Assembly (NCBI GenBank): GCA_039029735.1
Contig: JBCCFL010000028.1
Span: forward strand, 14,577 to 78,576
DNA length: 64,000 nt
Origin: CADEDH01 sp039029735
GTDB taxonomy: Bacteria; Actinomycetota; Acidimicrobiia; Acidimicrobiales; SZUA-35
Direction: 5' to 3'
The notes below the pieces were generated by a model that was not told where the DNA came from, ran no database searches, and worked only from the letters and a program-made list of their open reading frames with translations. A program made the position numbers and the translations under genes. This document shows positions 45,000-52,932 of the stretch, piece by piece (position 1 is the stretch's first letter; each line of letters begins with the position of its first letter).

Positions 45000-45770
45000 T
45001 CACTCCTGGCTGAGCCACCCGTTGGCCACGATGATCGCGATGCCCTCGGCCCGCGAGCTGGCCCCGATCCGGCTCCAGATGTCGCTCAGCATCCGATAGA
45101 GGGAGCGCTCGGAGTACCCGTTGTTGGTGGCCACGTCGGCCACCCGGTCGCCGGCCACCAGGTGCCGTAGGACAACCAGCTCTTCGCGCGTGAGCGGGTT
45201 GTCAGACTTGGCGGCCGCCGCGGCCGCCGCCACCTGTTCAGCGGCCCGCTGGAGTCGACGGGCACCAGCGTCGCTCACGATCTCGGCCAGGAGATGGAAG
45301 CTCATCACTCCCGGTGTCGCCCGGTCGATGGCGCCCATCGGGGTGGTCGACGTCGATGGCGCCCGGCGTGTCAGCACGTCGCCAGCGTTGCGGAGGTAGT
45401 CGATGACCATAAGCCAGTCGTCGGTGAGCCCATCGGGCGCGCCATTGGCCGTCATGTTCCTGGCTACGTGGGTGAACCGCTCACCGAGCGGCTGCAGGTA
45501 CGACCATGGCAGGGTCATCTCGTAGATCTCGACCGCTCGCTCCTGGTACTGCTGCGTCCAAGGTTCGTCGACCGTTCCCGGACCGTGACCCAACGCATGG
45601 GCCTCCAGGATCGACGCTGCGTAGCCTGTGATACGGCGTGCGGTGATCTCGATCTCGTCTTCGACCAACGGGCGGCGGCCCCCTCTCGCTCGAGCACGGC
45701 ATGCAAGGTTTGCAAGGCACTCGCGACCAGCCGTCACGTCATAGTTGTCGTCCCATCGCGAACCTGTCAA
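45000..45770 (-). CDS. LuxR-type HTH transcriptional regulator
   Basis: About 256 residues. The C-terminal 60 residues are a LuxR/GerE helix-turn-helix (PLTREELVVLRHLVAGDRVA then YSERSLYRMLSDIW). The N-terminal 180 residues lack a receiver or autoinducer domain I can identify. The TTG at 45770 is the longest start; GTG 45737 is possible. The TTG is itself part of TTGACA, a -35-like hexamer, so the real start may lie further in. It follows the SDR on the same strand after 51 bp. Confidence 0.75.
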   Translation of the reverse strand: MTGSRWDDNYDVTAGRECLANLACRARARGGRRPLVEDEIEITARRITGYAASILEAHALGHGPGTVDEPWTQQYQERAVEIYEMTLPWSYLQPLGERFTHVARNMTANGAPDGLTDDWLMVIDYLRNAGDVLTRRAPSTSTTPMGAIDRATPGVMSFHLLAEIVSDAGARRLQRAAEQVAAAAAAAKSDNPLTREELVVLRHLVAGDRVADVATNNGYSERSLYRMLSDIWSRIGASSRAEGIAIIVANGWLSQE

Positions 45771-45821
45771 CGATCTGCCATGAGTTGGCAGTCAGGGTTT
45801 GGGGTCGTGGTGGCCCGGCGC

Positions 45822-46613
45822 TCAGTCGTCGCCGAACAGGCGCCGCCGGAAGCGGCGCATGCCGTTCAGCCACCGGTCGTAGTCACTGGCCTTGCGCTGG
45901 AAGTAGGTCTCCACATCGGGATGGGGAAGCACGAGGAACCGCTCATCGCGTATGGCGTCGACGCAGGCCTGCGCGGCCTCGGATGGTTCGAGGATGCCGT
46001 CCATCCCCGCCTGGCCGGCGTTGTCGCCCATCAGGTCCGGGTCGCCGACGATGTTTGTGCGCACCGCCTGGGGGCACAGTACCGACACCTTGAGGCCCTT
46101 GTCGCCGTAGTTGATCAAGAGCCACTCCGCGAAGGCGACCGCAGCATGCTTCGACACGGCGTAGGGGCCGGAGTCGATCTGGGTGAGCAGCCCTGCGGCC
46201 GAGGCCGTGTTGAGGATGTAGCCCTCGCCCCGCTCGGCCATCGACGGCACAACCGCCCGGGCGGCATAGAGATGCGACCACACGTGCACGTCCATCATCC
46301 GGGTCCACTCGTCGTCGGGGAGTTCGAGCCCACCCCGCACGATGTACCCGGCGTTCGACACGAACACGTCAACGGGGCCGTGGGCGGCCTCGGTGTCGGC
46401 CACCATCGCCTGTACTGCGGCCTCGTCGGCCACGTCCAGGCCAACGCCGGTGGCGACCGGGCCCAGGCGATCGGCCACTGCCTTGGCGCCCCGTTCGTTG
46501 CGGTCGGCAACGATCACGGCGCTGGCCCCCTCGGCGGCGAACGATTCGGCCAACGCTTCTCCGATTCCCGAGGCGGCGCCGGTGATGATCGTGGTCTTTC
46601 CTGCGAGCTCCAT
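45822..46613 (-). CDS. SDR-family oxidoreductase
   Basis: About 263 residues. TGAASGIG near 11, NAGY near 90, Ser of NTASAAGLL and YAVSKHAAV as the catalytic set. The C-terminal tail (FQRKASDYDRWLNGMRRFRR) is basic and helical, longer than usual. Leaderless start seven bases after TAGGGT at 46626-46621. Probably followed in the transcript by the LuxR gene. Confidence 0.9.
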   Translation of the reverse strand: MELAGKTTIITGAASGIGEALAESFAAEGASAVIVADRNERGAKAVADRLGPVATGVGLDVADEAAVQAMVADTEAAHGPVDVFVSNAGYIVRGGLELPDDEWTRMMDVHVWSHLYAARAVVPSMAERGEGYILNTASAAGLLTQIDSGPYAVSKHAAVAFAEWLLINYGDKGLKVSVLCPQAVRTNIVGDPDLMGDNAGQAGMDGILEPSEAAQACVDAIRDERFLVLPHPDVETYFQRKASDYDRWLNGMRRFRRRLFGDD

Positions 46614-46620
46614 GGGCCGA

Positions 46621-46626
46621 ACCCTA
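46621..46626 (-). promoter_or_regulatory. -10 box TAGGGT (leaderless)
   Basis: Seven bases before the SDR ATG at 46613 on the minus strand. It lies within the 25-bp gap after the PNPOx gene. Confidence 0.5.
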
Positions 46627-46638
46627 GGCCCGGTCGTG

Positions 46639-47289
46639 TCAGCTCCGGAAGTTCGTGACGTGGTCGGGCACGGCCACGTCCATCCGCATGGCCGGATCGG
46701 TCTCCGGCGCGCCGTACGTCTCGGACACGGGCACCACCCCGGCCCAGATCGGGAGGTCGTAGTCCTCTTCGTCGTCACCGGGCCCGCCGGTCCGGATCTT
46801 GGCCGACGCCTCGGTGATGGGCAGCCGCAGCACGGTGGTGGCCCGCACCTCCTTCTCGGTCATCGGCCGCAAGAACGGCAGGCGCCCGGGGCAGAGGCGC
46901 TCCACCAGTGCGTCGAGGGCATCGGCCTTCTCCTCGGCCGGTACCTCCTCGGGCTGCCCGAAGATGGTGACGGATCGGTAGTTCATCGAGTGGTGGAAGG
47001 CCGAACGGGCGAGTACCCAGCCGTCGACCAGCGTGGCCGTCACGCTGATCTCGTTCGACCGGGCCGTACGCAGCATGCGGCTGGCAGGAGAACCGTGCAG
47101 CAGGAGCTGATCGTCGATCCGGGCGTGCAGTGTCGGCACCACGATCGGTGTGTCCTCGACAACAACGCCGACGTGGCAGATGTAGGACTCGTCGAGGATT
47201 GCGTGCACGGTGTCGGCGTCGTAGTGACCTCGGGCCGGGATCCGCTTGACCGTGGTGCGTTCGGATTGGAGGTCGGTGGGCTCGGTCAT
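46639..47289 (-). CDS. Pyridoxamine 5'-phosphate oxidase family flavoprotein
   Basis: About 216 residues. Split-barrel flavoprotein related to the heme-iron-utilisation/FMN-binding branch. YICHVGVVVEDTPIVVPTLH, SVTATLVDGWVLARSAFHHS and YRSVTIFGQPEEV are family blocks. It overlaps the rhodanese gene by ATGA. The divergent MocR regulator is of the type that controls vitamin B6 genes, so a link to pyridoxal metabolism is plausible but not shown. Confidence 0.85.
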   Translation of the reverse strand: MTEPTDLQSERTTVKRIPARGHYDADTVHAILDESYICHVGVVVEDTPIVVPTLHARIDDQLLLHGSPASRMLRTARSNEISVTATLVDGWVLARSAFHHSMNYRSVTIFGQPEEVPAEEKADALDALVERLCPGRLPFLRPMTEKEVRATTVLRLPITEASAKIRTGGPGDDEEDYDLPIWAGVVPVSETYGAPETDPAMRMDVAVPDHVTNFRS

Positions 47290-47714
47290 GTGAGGGACTC
47301 CTGTCGAGTGGTGGACTCCGTGGCGGTGAGGGAGAGGCCTTCGTCGAGCCAGCCGGTCACACCACCGATCATTTTCTTGACCGGCCGATCGAGCTCGGCC
47401 AGCCGGAGCGCAGCCTTGTCGGCGCCATTGCAGTGGGGGCCGGCGCAGTACACGACGAAGGTGGTGTCAGCGGGGTAGGCGGCGAGGCGCTCGGCGCTGA
47501 GCGATGCGGTCGGGATGTTGGTTGCCCCGGCCACGTGGCCGGCGGCGAAGGCCGCCTCGCTGCGAACGTCGAGCAGTACGAAGTCGACCGTTCCCTCGGA
47601 CTGGGCGCGGTTCACGTCGGCGCAGTCCGTTTCGACGGCGAGCAGATGTTGGAAGTGGGCCAGCGTGGCCGAACGGTCGGCGGCGGCGATGGTCATGACC
47701 GGTGACGGTGACAT
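47286..47714 (-). CDS. Rhodanese-like domain protein
   Basis: About 142 residues. DVRSEAAFAAGHVAGATNIP and the active-site Cys in VYCAGPHCNGADKAA, then KKMIGGVTGWLDEG, mark a single rhodanese domain. The loop has two cysteines (C-x4-C), different from the usual C-x4-R. The ATG at 47714 has AAAGGA nine bases upstream. First gene of an operon with the PNPOx-like protein, facing the MocR gene. Confidence 0.87.
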   Translation of the reverse strand: MSPSPVMTIAAADRSATLAHFQHLLAVETDCADVNRAQSEGTVDFVLLDVRSEAAFAAGHVAGATNIPTASLSAERLAAYPADTTFVVYCAGPHCNGADKAALRLAELDRPVKKMIGGVTGWLDEGLSLTATESTTRQESLT

Positions 47715-47786
47715 TGATTCAGGTCCTTTCCGAGCCGGCGCCGTTGCCTGGCGTCTGGTGGGGGGATGGGAGTTTCGACGTTTGTA

Positions 47787-47822
47787 GTAGTGCAATCAAA
47801 GTTATGTACTAGGATTGCGTGC
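47787..47822. promoter_or_regulatory. MocR/rhodanese divergent control region
   Basis: GCAATC (47792-47797) and GATTGC (47813-47818) form an inverted repeat with a 15-base AT-richer spacer. It overlaps the TAGGAT -10 box (47810-47815), seven bases before the MocR ATG. Likely autoregulatory operator. Confidence 0.55.
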
Positions 47823-49160
47823 ATGTCGAACGTAGTGGACCTCAGCCAGACCGGCAACCCCATTGCGGGCGCGCAGGCGCTGGTTGATCGCGTCGAACAG
47901 CTCGTCGACGACGGCGCGCTGCGGCCCGGCGACCGGCTCCCTCCCGTTCGTGCTGCCGGCGCCCAGTTGGGCCTCAACCCGAACACCGTGGCCTCGGCCT
48001 ACCGCACCCTCGGCGACCGGGGCACCGTGATCTCCGAGGGTCGTCGCGGCACGTTCGTGGCGGCCCGTCCGGCACTCGCAGGTTCGGCGGTGGCGGCGGT
48101 GCCCGCCGGCCTCCTCGACCTCGCCAGCGGCAACCCTGATCCCGCCCTGCTGCCCCCCATCGATCCCTACCTCTCGGGCCTACGGGGCCACGAGACGCTC
48201 TACGGCGCGCCCAACATCGATCCGCTGCTCTCCGAGCTGCTCCGGGCTGCGTTGGCGGCCGACGGGATCGATGCCGAGCACCTGGCCGTGGTCGGCGGCG
48301 CCCTCGACGGGATCGAGCGGGTGCTGGGGGCTCAGCTCAGGCCCGGTGATCGGGTGGCCATCGAGGACCCTGGCTACTCCTCGGTGCGGGAGTTGGTTCT
48401 CGCTCTGGGGTTGAAGGTGGTGCCAGTGGCCGTTGATCACGCCGGTCCGGATCCCGAGGCCTTGGCGGTGGCGCTGGCCGGCGATGTGGCGGCGGTGATC
48501 GTGACGTCTCGGGCCCACAATCCGACCGGGGCGGCCATCGATCCGACCCGCGCCGCAGCGCTCCGGGCGGTGTTGGCCGAACACCCAGATGTCCTCGTCG
48601 TGGAGGACGACCACGCAGGTCCGGTGGCGGGCCAACCCTTCGAGCACCTGGTCGCCCCGGAGCGGGCGCGCTGGGCCACTGTCCGGTCGCTGGCCAAGGC
48701 CTTCGGCCCCGATCTTCGCCTCGCCGCTGTGGCTGGTGATCGGGGCACCATCAGCCGGGTGATCGGTCGCCAGGTGCTCGGAGCGGGCTGGGTGTCGCAC
48801 ATCCTGCAACAGCTGGCGGCGGCCATGCTGGCCGACCCCGAGGTGCCTGAGCGGCTCGCCCGAGCCGAGGCCACCTACCGCGACAGGCGCACCCGCTTTG
48901 TCGAGCGGCTCGCCGGCCACGGCGTGGCGGTCACGACGCCATCAGGCCTCAACGTCTGGATCCCCGTCGTCGACGAGGCCGCCGTGGTGGTCGCGCTTCA
49001 GCAACGAGGAATCGCTGTGCGGGCCGGCGCGCCGTTCCGGATCAAGGCCGCCCCGGGGGTACGGGTGAGCGTGGCGGCCGCGACCAACGACGTGCTCGAC
49101 ATCGTGGCCGACCACCTCAGCGACGTGGTGACCAGCAGCGCCCGCGTCAGGTCCGGTTGA
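47823..49160 (+). CDS. MocR-family (GntR-aminotransferase) transcriptional regulator
   Basis: About 445 residues. N-terminal GntR winged helix (ALRPGDRLPPVRAAGAQLGL then NTVASAYRTLGDRG). The C-terminal aminotransferase class I-like domain has the PLP lysine region VRSLAKAFGPDLRLAA and SRAHNPTGAA. MocR proteins use PLP as ligand or cofactor and often regulate a divergent gene; here that is the rhodanese-PNPOx operon. Leaderless start. Confidence 0.9.
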   Translation: MSNVVDLSQTGNPIAGAQALVDRVEQLVDDGALRPGDRLPPVRAAGAQLGLNPNTVASAYRTLGDRGTVISEGRRGTFVAARPALAGSAVAAVPAGLLDLASGNPDPALLPPIDPYLSGLRGHETLYGAPNIDPLLSELLRAALAADGIDAEHLAVVGGALDGIERVLGAQLRPGDRVAIEDPGYSSVRELVLALGLKVVPVAVDHAGPDPEALAVALAGDVAAVIVTSRAHNPTGAAIDPTRAAALRAVLAEHPDVLVVEDDHAGPVAGQPFEHLVAPERARWATVRSLAKAFGPDLRLAAVAGDRGTISRVIGRQVLGAGWVSHILQQLAAAMLADPEVPERLARAEATYRDRRTRFVERLAGHGVAVTTPSGLNVWIPVVDEAAVVVALQQRGIAVRAGAPFRIKAAPGVRVSVAAATNDVLDIVADHLSDVVTSSARVRSG

Positions 49161-49171
49161 TGCCAGCGACG

Positions 49172-49657
49172 TCAGACGTTGGGTGAGGCGGCGCCCCGAC
49201 CGGGGTGGTCGGCACCCCATCGGGCGATGTCGGCCTCGAGATCCAGGGGCTGGTTGGACGGATCGGCCTCGTCGTAGAGATCTTCCGGGACCTCCCACAT
49301 GATCTCGAACTCCAGACCGTCGGGGTCGTGGCAGTAGATGCTGCGGCTCACCCCATGGTTGTTCTCACCAACGAGCGCACCGAGGGAGGCCAGCCGTTCC
49401 TTGGCCTCCACGAGGTCGGCCAGCGTGGCCACCTCCCAGGCCAGGTGGTACATGCCAACGTGACGAGCGGCGCTGCGGGTACCCGTGGCCCGGAACAGAC
49501 CGAGGTCGTGATCCGTGGTCGACAGCGCGCTCGCCATGAAGATCGCGTCGTCGTACTCCAGCTTGATCTCGAGCCCGAGGGCCTCGGAGTAGAAGCGAGC
49601 CGATGCCTTGGGGTCGGTCACCCACAGAACGGCGTGTCGAAGACCGAGCGTCACCAT
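49172..49657 (-). CDS. VOC-family dioxygenase/glyoxalase-like protein
   Basis: About 161 residues. Single VOC unit: LRHAVLWVTDPKASARFYSE, HVGMYHLAWEVATLADLVEA and DPDGLEFEIMWEV give His, His and Glu metal ligands of the extradiol dioxygenase/glyoxalase type. The substrate is unknown. Leaderless start six bases after TAGCAT (49669-49664). Convergent with the MocR gene. Confidence 0.87.
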   Translation of the reverse strand: MVTLGLRHAVLWVTDPKASARFYSEALGLEIKLEYDDAIFMASALSTTDHDLGLFRATGTRSAARHVGMYHLAWEVATLADLVEAKERLASLGALVGENNHGVSRSIYCHDPDGLEFEIMWEVPEDLYDEADPSNQPLDLEADIARWGADHPGRGAASPNV

Positions 49658-49711
49658 GAGCCCATGCTACGCACGCCAATGGTGCGGGCGATGTGACTCC
49701 GGTCGTTCGTC

Positions 49712-50506
49712 TCAGCCCGCGGCCGGGTAGCCGGGCCAGGACTCCTTCGGCGCGAACACCTCGCGCAACGAGGTGAAGTCTGCACCGGGAATGATGGCGT
49801 GGGAGCTGAACCATTCGGTGCCGAACCGGGCTCGGAAGCCCTCGACGTCGGGGTTCTCCTCGTCCCAGTCGTCGGGAATCTGCGACTGGTGATTGGCCAG
49901 GGCCTTCAGCTTGGCGTTCAACCACTCGTCGCCCTCGACGAAGTGGGTGAGATCGGCCTCGGCGGCGGCGAAGTCGGGATCGAGCGACCCGTCGGCGTCA
50001 GGCAGGGTGGCCAGATACTCGCGGTTGTAGGTCGCCTCCATCACCCATGGGGCGCGGAGCACGGGCGCCGCCGCATGGGCCACGGCGTGGACCTGCTTGT
50101 GGTCGGGGTGGCCATAGGTGCCGTTTGCGTCGTAGCCGACCACGGCGGTGATGGACTCGTCCACCAGCAGGGTGGCGAGTTCCGCCGCCACCGCCGCTGG
50201 ATCGGCGTTGGAGAACGCGGCCGGATTGGCGGTGGTTTCGGTGCCGGCCATGCCCGAGTCGGCGTAGGGCAGCCACTCGATCCGGTCCACCCCGAGATCG
50301 GCACAGGCGGCCGTCGCCTCGCGCACTCGGCGATCGCCGAGGGTCTCCTCGCCGAGCTCGGCGTTGGTTTCACCGGCGTCGCCCCGGGTGCCATACACCA
50401 CGATGGTGCGGATGCCGGCGGCCGAGACCTTGGCCAGCGTGGCGCCGGTGAGAATGCACTCGTCGTCGGGATGTGCGTGGACGAACACGAGGGTCGGCGC
50501 AGCCAT
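49712..50506 (-). CDS. PIG-L family deacetylase
   Basis: About 264 residues. Zinc motif HAHPDDE at residues 10-16 and GHPDHKQVH near 130 identify the LmbE/PIG-L fold of N-acetylglucosaminyl or mycothiol-type deacetylases. The closest role in actinobacteria is MshB/Mca-like thiol metabolism, but the sequence does not separate these. Leaderless start six bases after TAGCGT (50518-50513). Confidence 0.9.
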   Translation of the reverse strand: MAAPTLVFVHAHPDDECILTGATLAKVSAAGIRTIVVYGTRGDAGETNAELGEETLGDRRVREATAACADLGVDRIEWLPYADSGMAGTETTANPAAFSNADPAAVAAELATLLVDESITAVVGYDANGTYGHPDHKQVHAVAHAAAPVLRAPWVMEATYNREYLATLPDADGSLDPDFAAAEADLTHFVEGDEWLNAKLKALANHQSQIPDDWDEENPDVEGFRARFGTEWFSSHAIIPGADFTSLREVFAPKESWPGYPAAG

Positions 50507-50512
50507 GACTGA

Positions 50513-50518
50513 ACGCTA
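50513..50518 (-). promoter_or_regulatory. -10 box TAGCGT (leaderless)
   Basis: Six bases before the PIG-L ATG on the minus strand. Confidence 0.5.
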
Positions 50519-50579
50519 GTGGCCGTGACCGCTGCGACGATCGTGGCGTCGGTCACCGAGTGAGCGCGAGACTCGTTCC

Positions 50580-51131
50580 GTGTTCGGTGGTCCGCAGCTG
50601 AGGACGATCGTGATCGGCGTTCTGCTCCTCGCAACGTATGCCTGCGGGTGTTCGCTGGACTCCAACGCGGGCGACATCGTGCTCGGCGAGGAGCCCGGCG
50701 TGAGCTTCGCAGCCCATGCCGACGGGACCGTTGAGGTGTTGCTGGAGATTACCAACCAGGGTGGCGACGCGGTGTCTGTGCTTGGTGTGCACCCAGATGG
50801 GGCGTTCGATGTCCAGGAGATCACCAAGCTCGACGGTGTTGACTCCGCCTTTCCCGTGGTCCCTCGGGGCGAACCCGACCTTGCCCCCTTCGTTCTCGGG
50901 CCGGGCGAACGGGCCGCGTTGCACATCGTGATGGCGCTCGATGACTGCGAGGCGATTGGTGCGTGGGAGCTCGATGACGACGGCCTGGTGGTGTTCACCT
51001 CGGCGAGCGGCGCACCGCTTCAGCTGATCGTGGCGGACGACGGTGCCGAGCGGATCGACGAGCTCAACTACGTCCCGTCGGCGCTCGCCACCACGCTGGC
51101 GTTCGAACCCGAGGTGTGCGGGTCGTCCTAG
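50580..51131 (+). CDS. Putative secreted or lipid-anchored hypothetical protein
   Basis: About 183 residues. A hydrophobic N-terminus (LRTIVIGVLLLATYACGC) looks like a signal peptide with a poor lipobox. The rest is beta-rich (VEVLLEITNQGGDAVSVLGV), like an Ig-type or DUF1573-like domain. Two later cysteines may form a disulfide. GTG start at 50580 without a clear -10 or ribosome site. Closed by the strong hairpin at 51142-51172. Function unknown. Confidence 0.7.
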   Translation: MFGGPQLRTIVIGVLLLATYACGCSLDSNAGDIVLGEEPGVSFAAHADGTVEVLLEITNQGGDAVSVLGVHPDGAFDVQEITKLDGVDSAFPVVPRGEPDLAPFVLGPGERAALHIVMALDDCEAIGAWELDDDGLVVFTSASGAPLQLIVADDGAERIDELNYVPSALATTLAFEPEVCGSS

Positions 51132-51141
51132 AGGGTCGGCA

Positions 51142-51172
51142 CCGGGCGCCGCCACCTGGCGTCGGCGCCCGG
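51142..51172 (+). terminator. GC-rich hairpin after the secreted-protein gene
   Basis: CCGGGCGCCG pairs with CGGCGCCCGG, a perfect 10-bp stem with an 11-base loop, starting 11 bases after the stop codon. No T-tract. Confidence 0.75.
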
Positions 51173-51191
51173 CGAGTGGCAGCCTTCGGCC

Positions 51192-52415
51192 ATGACCGAC
51201 ACCAGTCCGGCGAGCGTAGAGATCGACGACGAGGCCCCACTGGCCGGCGTGAAGGTCGTCGAGCTGTCGATGTACGTGCAGGGGCCGATCGCTGGCCTGA
51301 CGCTGGGGGCGCTCGGCGCCGACGTGGTGAAGATCGAGCAGGTGGGCACGGTCGACCACATGCGTACGTTCCACAGCGTGTTCGGCGTGACCTTCGACGA
51401 CGCCGGACGTGAGTGGCTCTACGCCTCGCTCAACCGAAACAAGCGGGCGCTGGCACTCGACATCGCATCGGAGCACGGGGCCGAGGTGTTCGCCGATCTC
51501 GTCCGGGGCGCCGATGTGTTCGTCACGAACATGCGAGCCGACGCCCTCACCGGCCGCGGCGCCGACCCCGACACCCTGCTGGCGCTCAACCCGCAGCTCA
51601 TCTACTGCCGGGGCGCAGGCTTCGGTACCCGTGGCCCCCTCGCCGACGATCCCTGCCAGGACACAGTTGGCATGGCGTTCTCGGGGTTCATGGACGTGAC
51701 CGCCCCCGACGACACCCCGAACTATCCGCCCGGCTCGATGAGCGACATCCTCACTGGCACCACGATGGCGGCAGGGGTGATGGCCGGGCTCGTGAAGCGG
51801 GCCCGGACTGGCCGGGGGTGCGTGGTGGGGGCCTCGCAGACCCAGTCGATGCTGTGGATGCAGTCTCAGAGCGTTGGCATGGCGTCCAACATCGGGCAGC
51901 GCCCGGAGCGGTTCAGGCCTGATGCCACCAGCAACCCGTTGTTCACCGTCTACCCGACGGCCGACGGCTGGATCGCGATCGCCGTGCTCCAGAGCCCGCA
52001 GTGGCCGCCCGTGGCGCGCAGCCTCGGGCTCGGCCACCTGCTCGACGACGATCGCTTCGCCTCGTTCTCGGCCGTCATCGCCAACGCCGACGCCTTTCGA
52101 CCCGTGCTGGCGGCCCAGCTGGCCACCCAACCGACGAGGCACTGGTGGGGCCTGCTCCGAGAAGCGGGGGCCTGGGTAGCGCCGGTCAACCGCCTGGAGG
52201 ACCTGGCCCACGACGAGCACGTGTTGGCCAACGAGTACCTCGTGACCTTCGACGACGGCTTCGTCGGCCCGCCGGCTCCGTTCGAGATCGACGAGTTCCG
52301 TGGCTCACGAGGCCTCGCCGCCGAGTACAGCCAGCACACCGACGAGATCCTGTCAGAGCTCGGCTACGACAGCGACCGTATCCTGCAGCTTCGGGCCGAC
52401 GGCGCGATCTGGTGA
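51192..52415 (+). CDS. CaiB/BaiF family CoA-transferase
   Basis: About 407 residues. Class III CoA-transferase. The N-terminal block is LAGVKVVELSMYVQGPIAGL then LGALGADVVKIEQVG. LNRNKRALALDIASEHGAEV and the catalytic Asp region PPGSMSDILTGTTMAAGVMA follow. It moves CoA between carboxylic acids, for example in breakdown of branched or aromatic acids. The gene lies beside methylmalonyl-CoA epimerase. Confidence 0.9.
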   Translation: MTDTSPASVEIDDEAPLAGVKVVELSMYVQGPIAGLTLGALGADVVKIEQVGTVDHMRTFHSVFGVTFDDAGREWLYASLNRNKRALALDIASEHGAEVFADLVRGADVFVTNMRADALTGRGADPDTLLALNPQLIYCRGAGFGTRGPLADDPCQDTVGMAFSGFMDVTAPDDTPNYPPGSMSDILTGTTMAAGVMAGLVKRARTGRGCVVGASQTQSMLWMQSQSVGMASNIGQRPERFRPDATSNPLFTVYPTADGWIAIAVLQSPQWPPVARSLGLGHLLDDDRFASFSAVIANADAFRPVLAAQLATQPTRHWWGLLREAGAWVAPVNRLEDLAHDEHVLANEYLVTFDDGFVGPPAPFEIDEFRGSRGLAAEYSQHTDEILSELGYDSDRILQLRADGAIW

Positions 52416-52500
52416 CGGGAGCGTTCACGGCGCACCGCTTCGGAGGCGGTCGGCGTGATGCCGTAGACTCGGCCCGAACTCGAAGCTGGGAGTTGCCCTG

Positions 52501-52902
52501 ATGATCCTCACCGAAATCGACCATGTCGCCATCGCCGTCCACGATCTCGACGAGGCGATCGACTTCTACCAGCGGGCGTTCGGGGCCACGGTCGAGCATC
52601 GCGAGAGCGTCGAGCGCGACGGCGTCGACGAGGCGCTGTTGAAGGTCGCCGAGAGCTACGTGCAGCTGATCACCGGCAACCGGGAAGACTCGCCGGTGTC
52701 GAAGTACCTGGCCAAGAAGGGTGAGGGGCTGCATCACGTTGGCTACCGCGTCGACGACTGCGCCGTGGCACTCGACGCAATGGTGGAGGCCGGGGCCACC
52801 CCGATCGACACCGAGCCACGCCCGGGCTCTCGGGGCACCACCATCGCCTTCATCCATCCCAAGGGCGCCCACGGCACCCTGATCGAACTCGTTCAGGAGT
52901 AG
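52501..52902 (+). CDS. mce: Methylmalonyl-CoA epimerase
   Basis: About 133 residues. VOC protein with EIDHVAIAVHDLDEAIDFYQ, GEGLHHVGYRVDD and HPKGAHGTLIELVQ, the metal-site blocks of methylmalonyl-CoA epimerase. It links propionyl-CoA catabolism to succinyl-CoA. The ATG has GGGAG ten bases upstream. The mutase genes are not in the window. Confidence 0.9.
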   Translation: MILTEIDHVAIAVHDLDEAIDFYQRAFGATVEHRESVERDGVDEALLKVAESYVQLITGNREDSPVSKYLAKKGEGLHHVGYRVDDCAVALDAMVEAGATPIDTEPRPGSRGTTIAFIHPKGAHGTLIELVQE

Positions 52903-52932
52903 CCCGGGCCCGCGGGTCGAGGCGGAGCAGCA

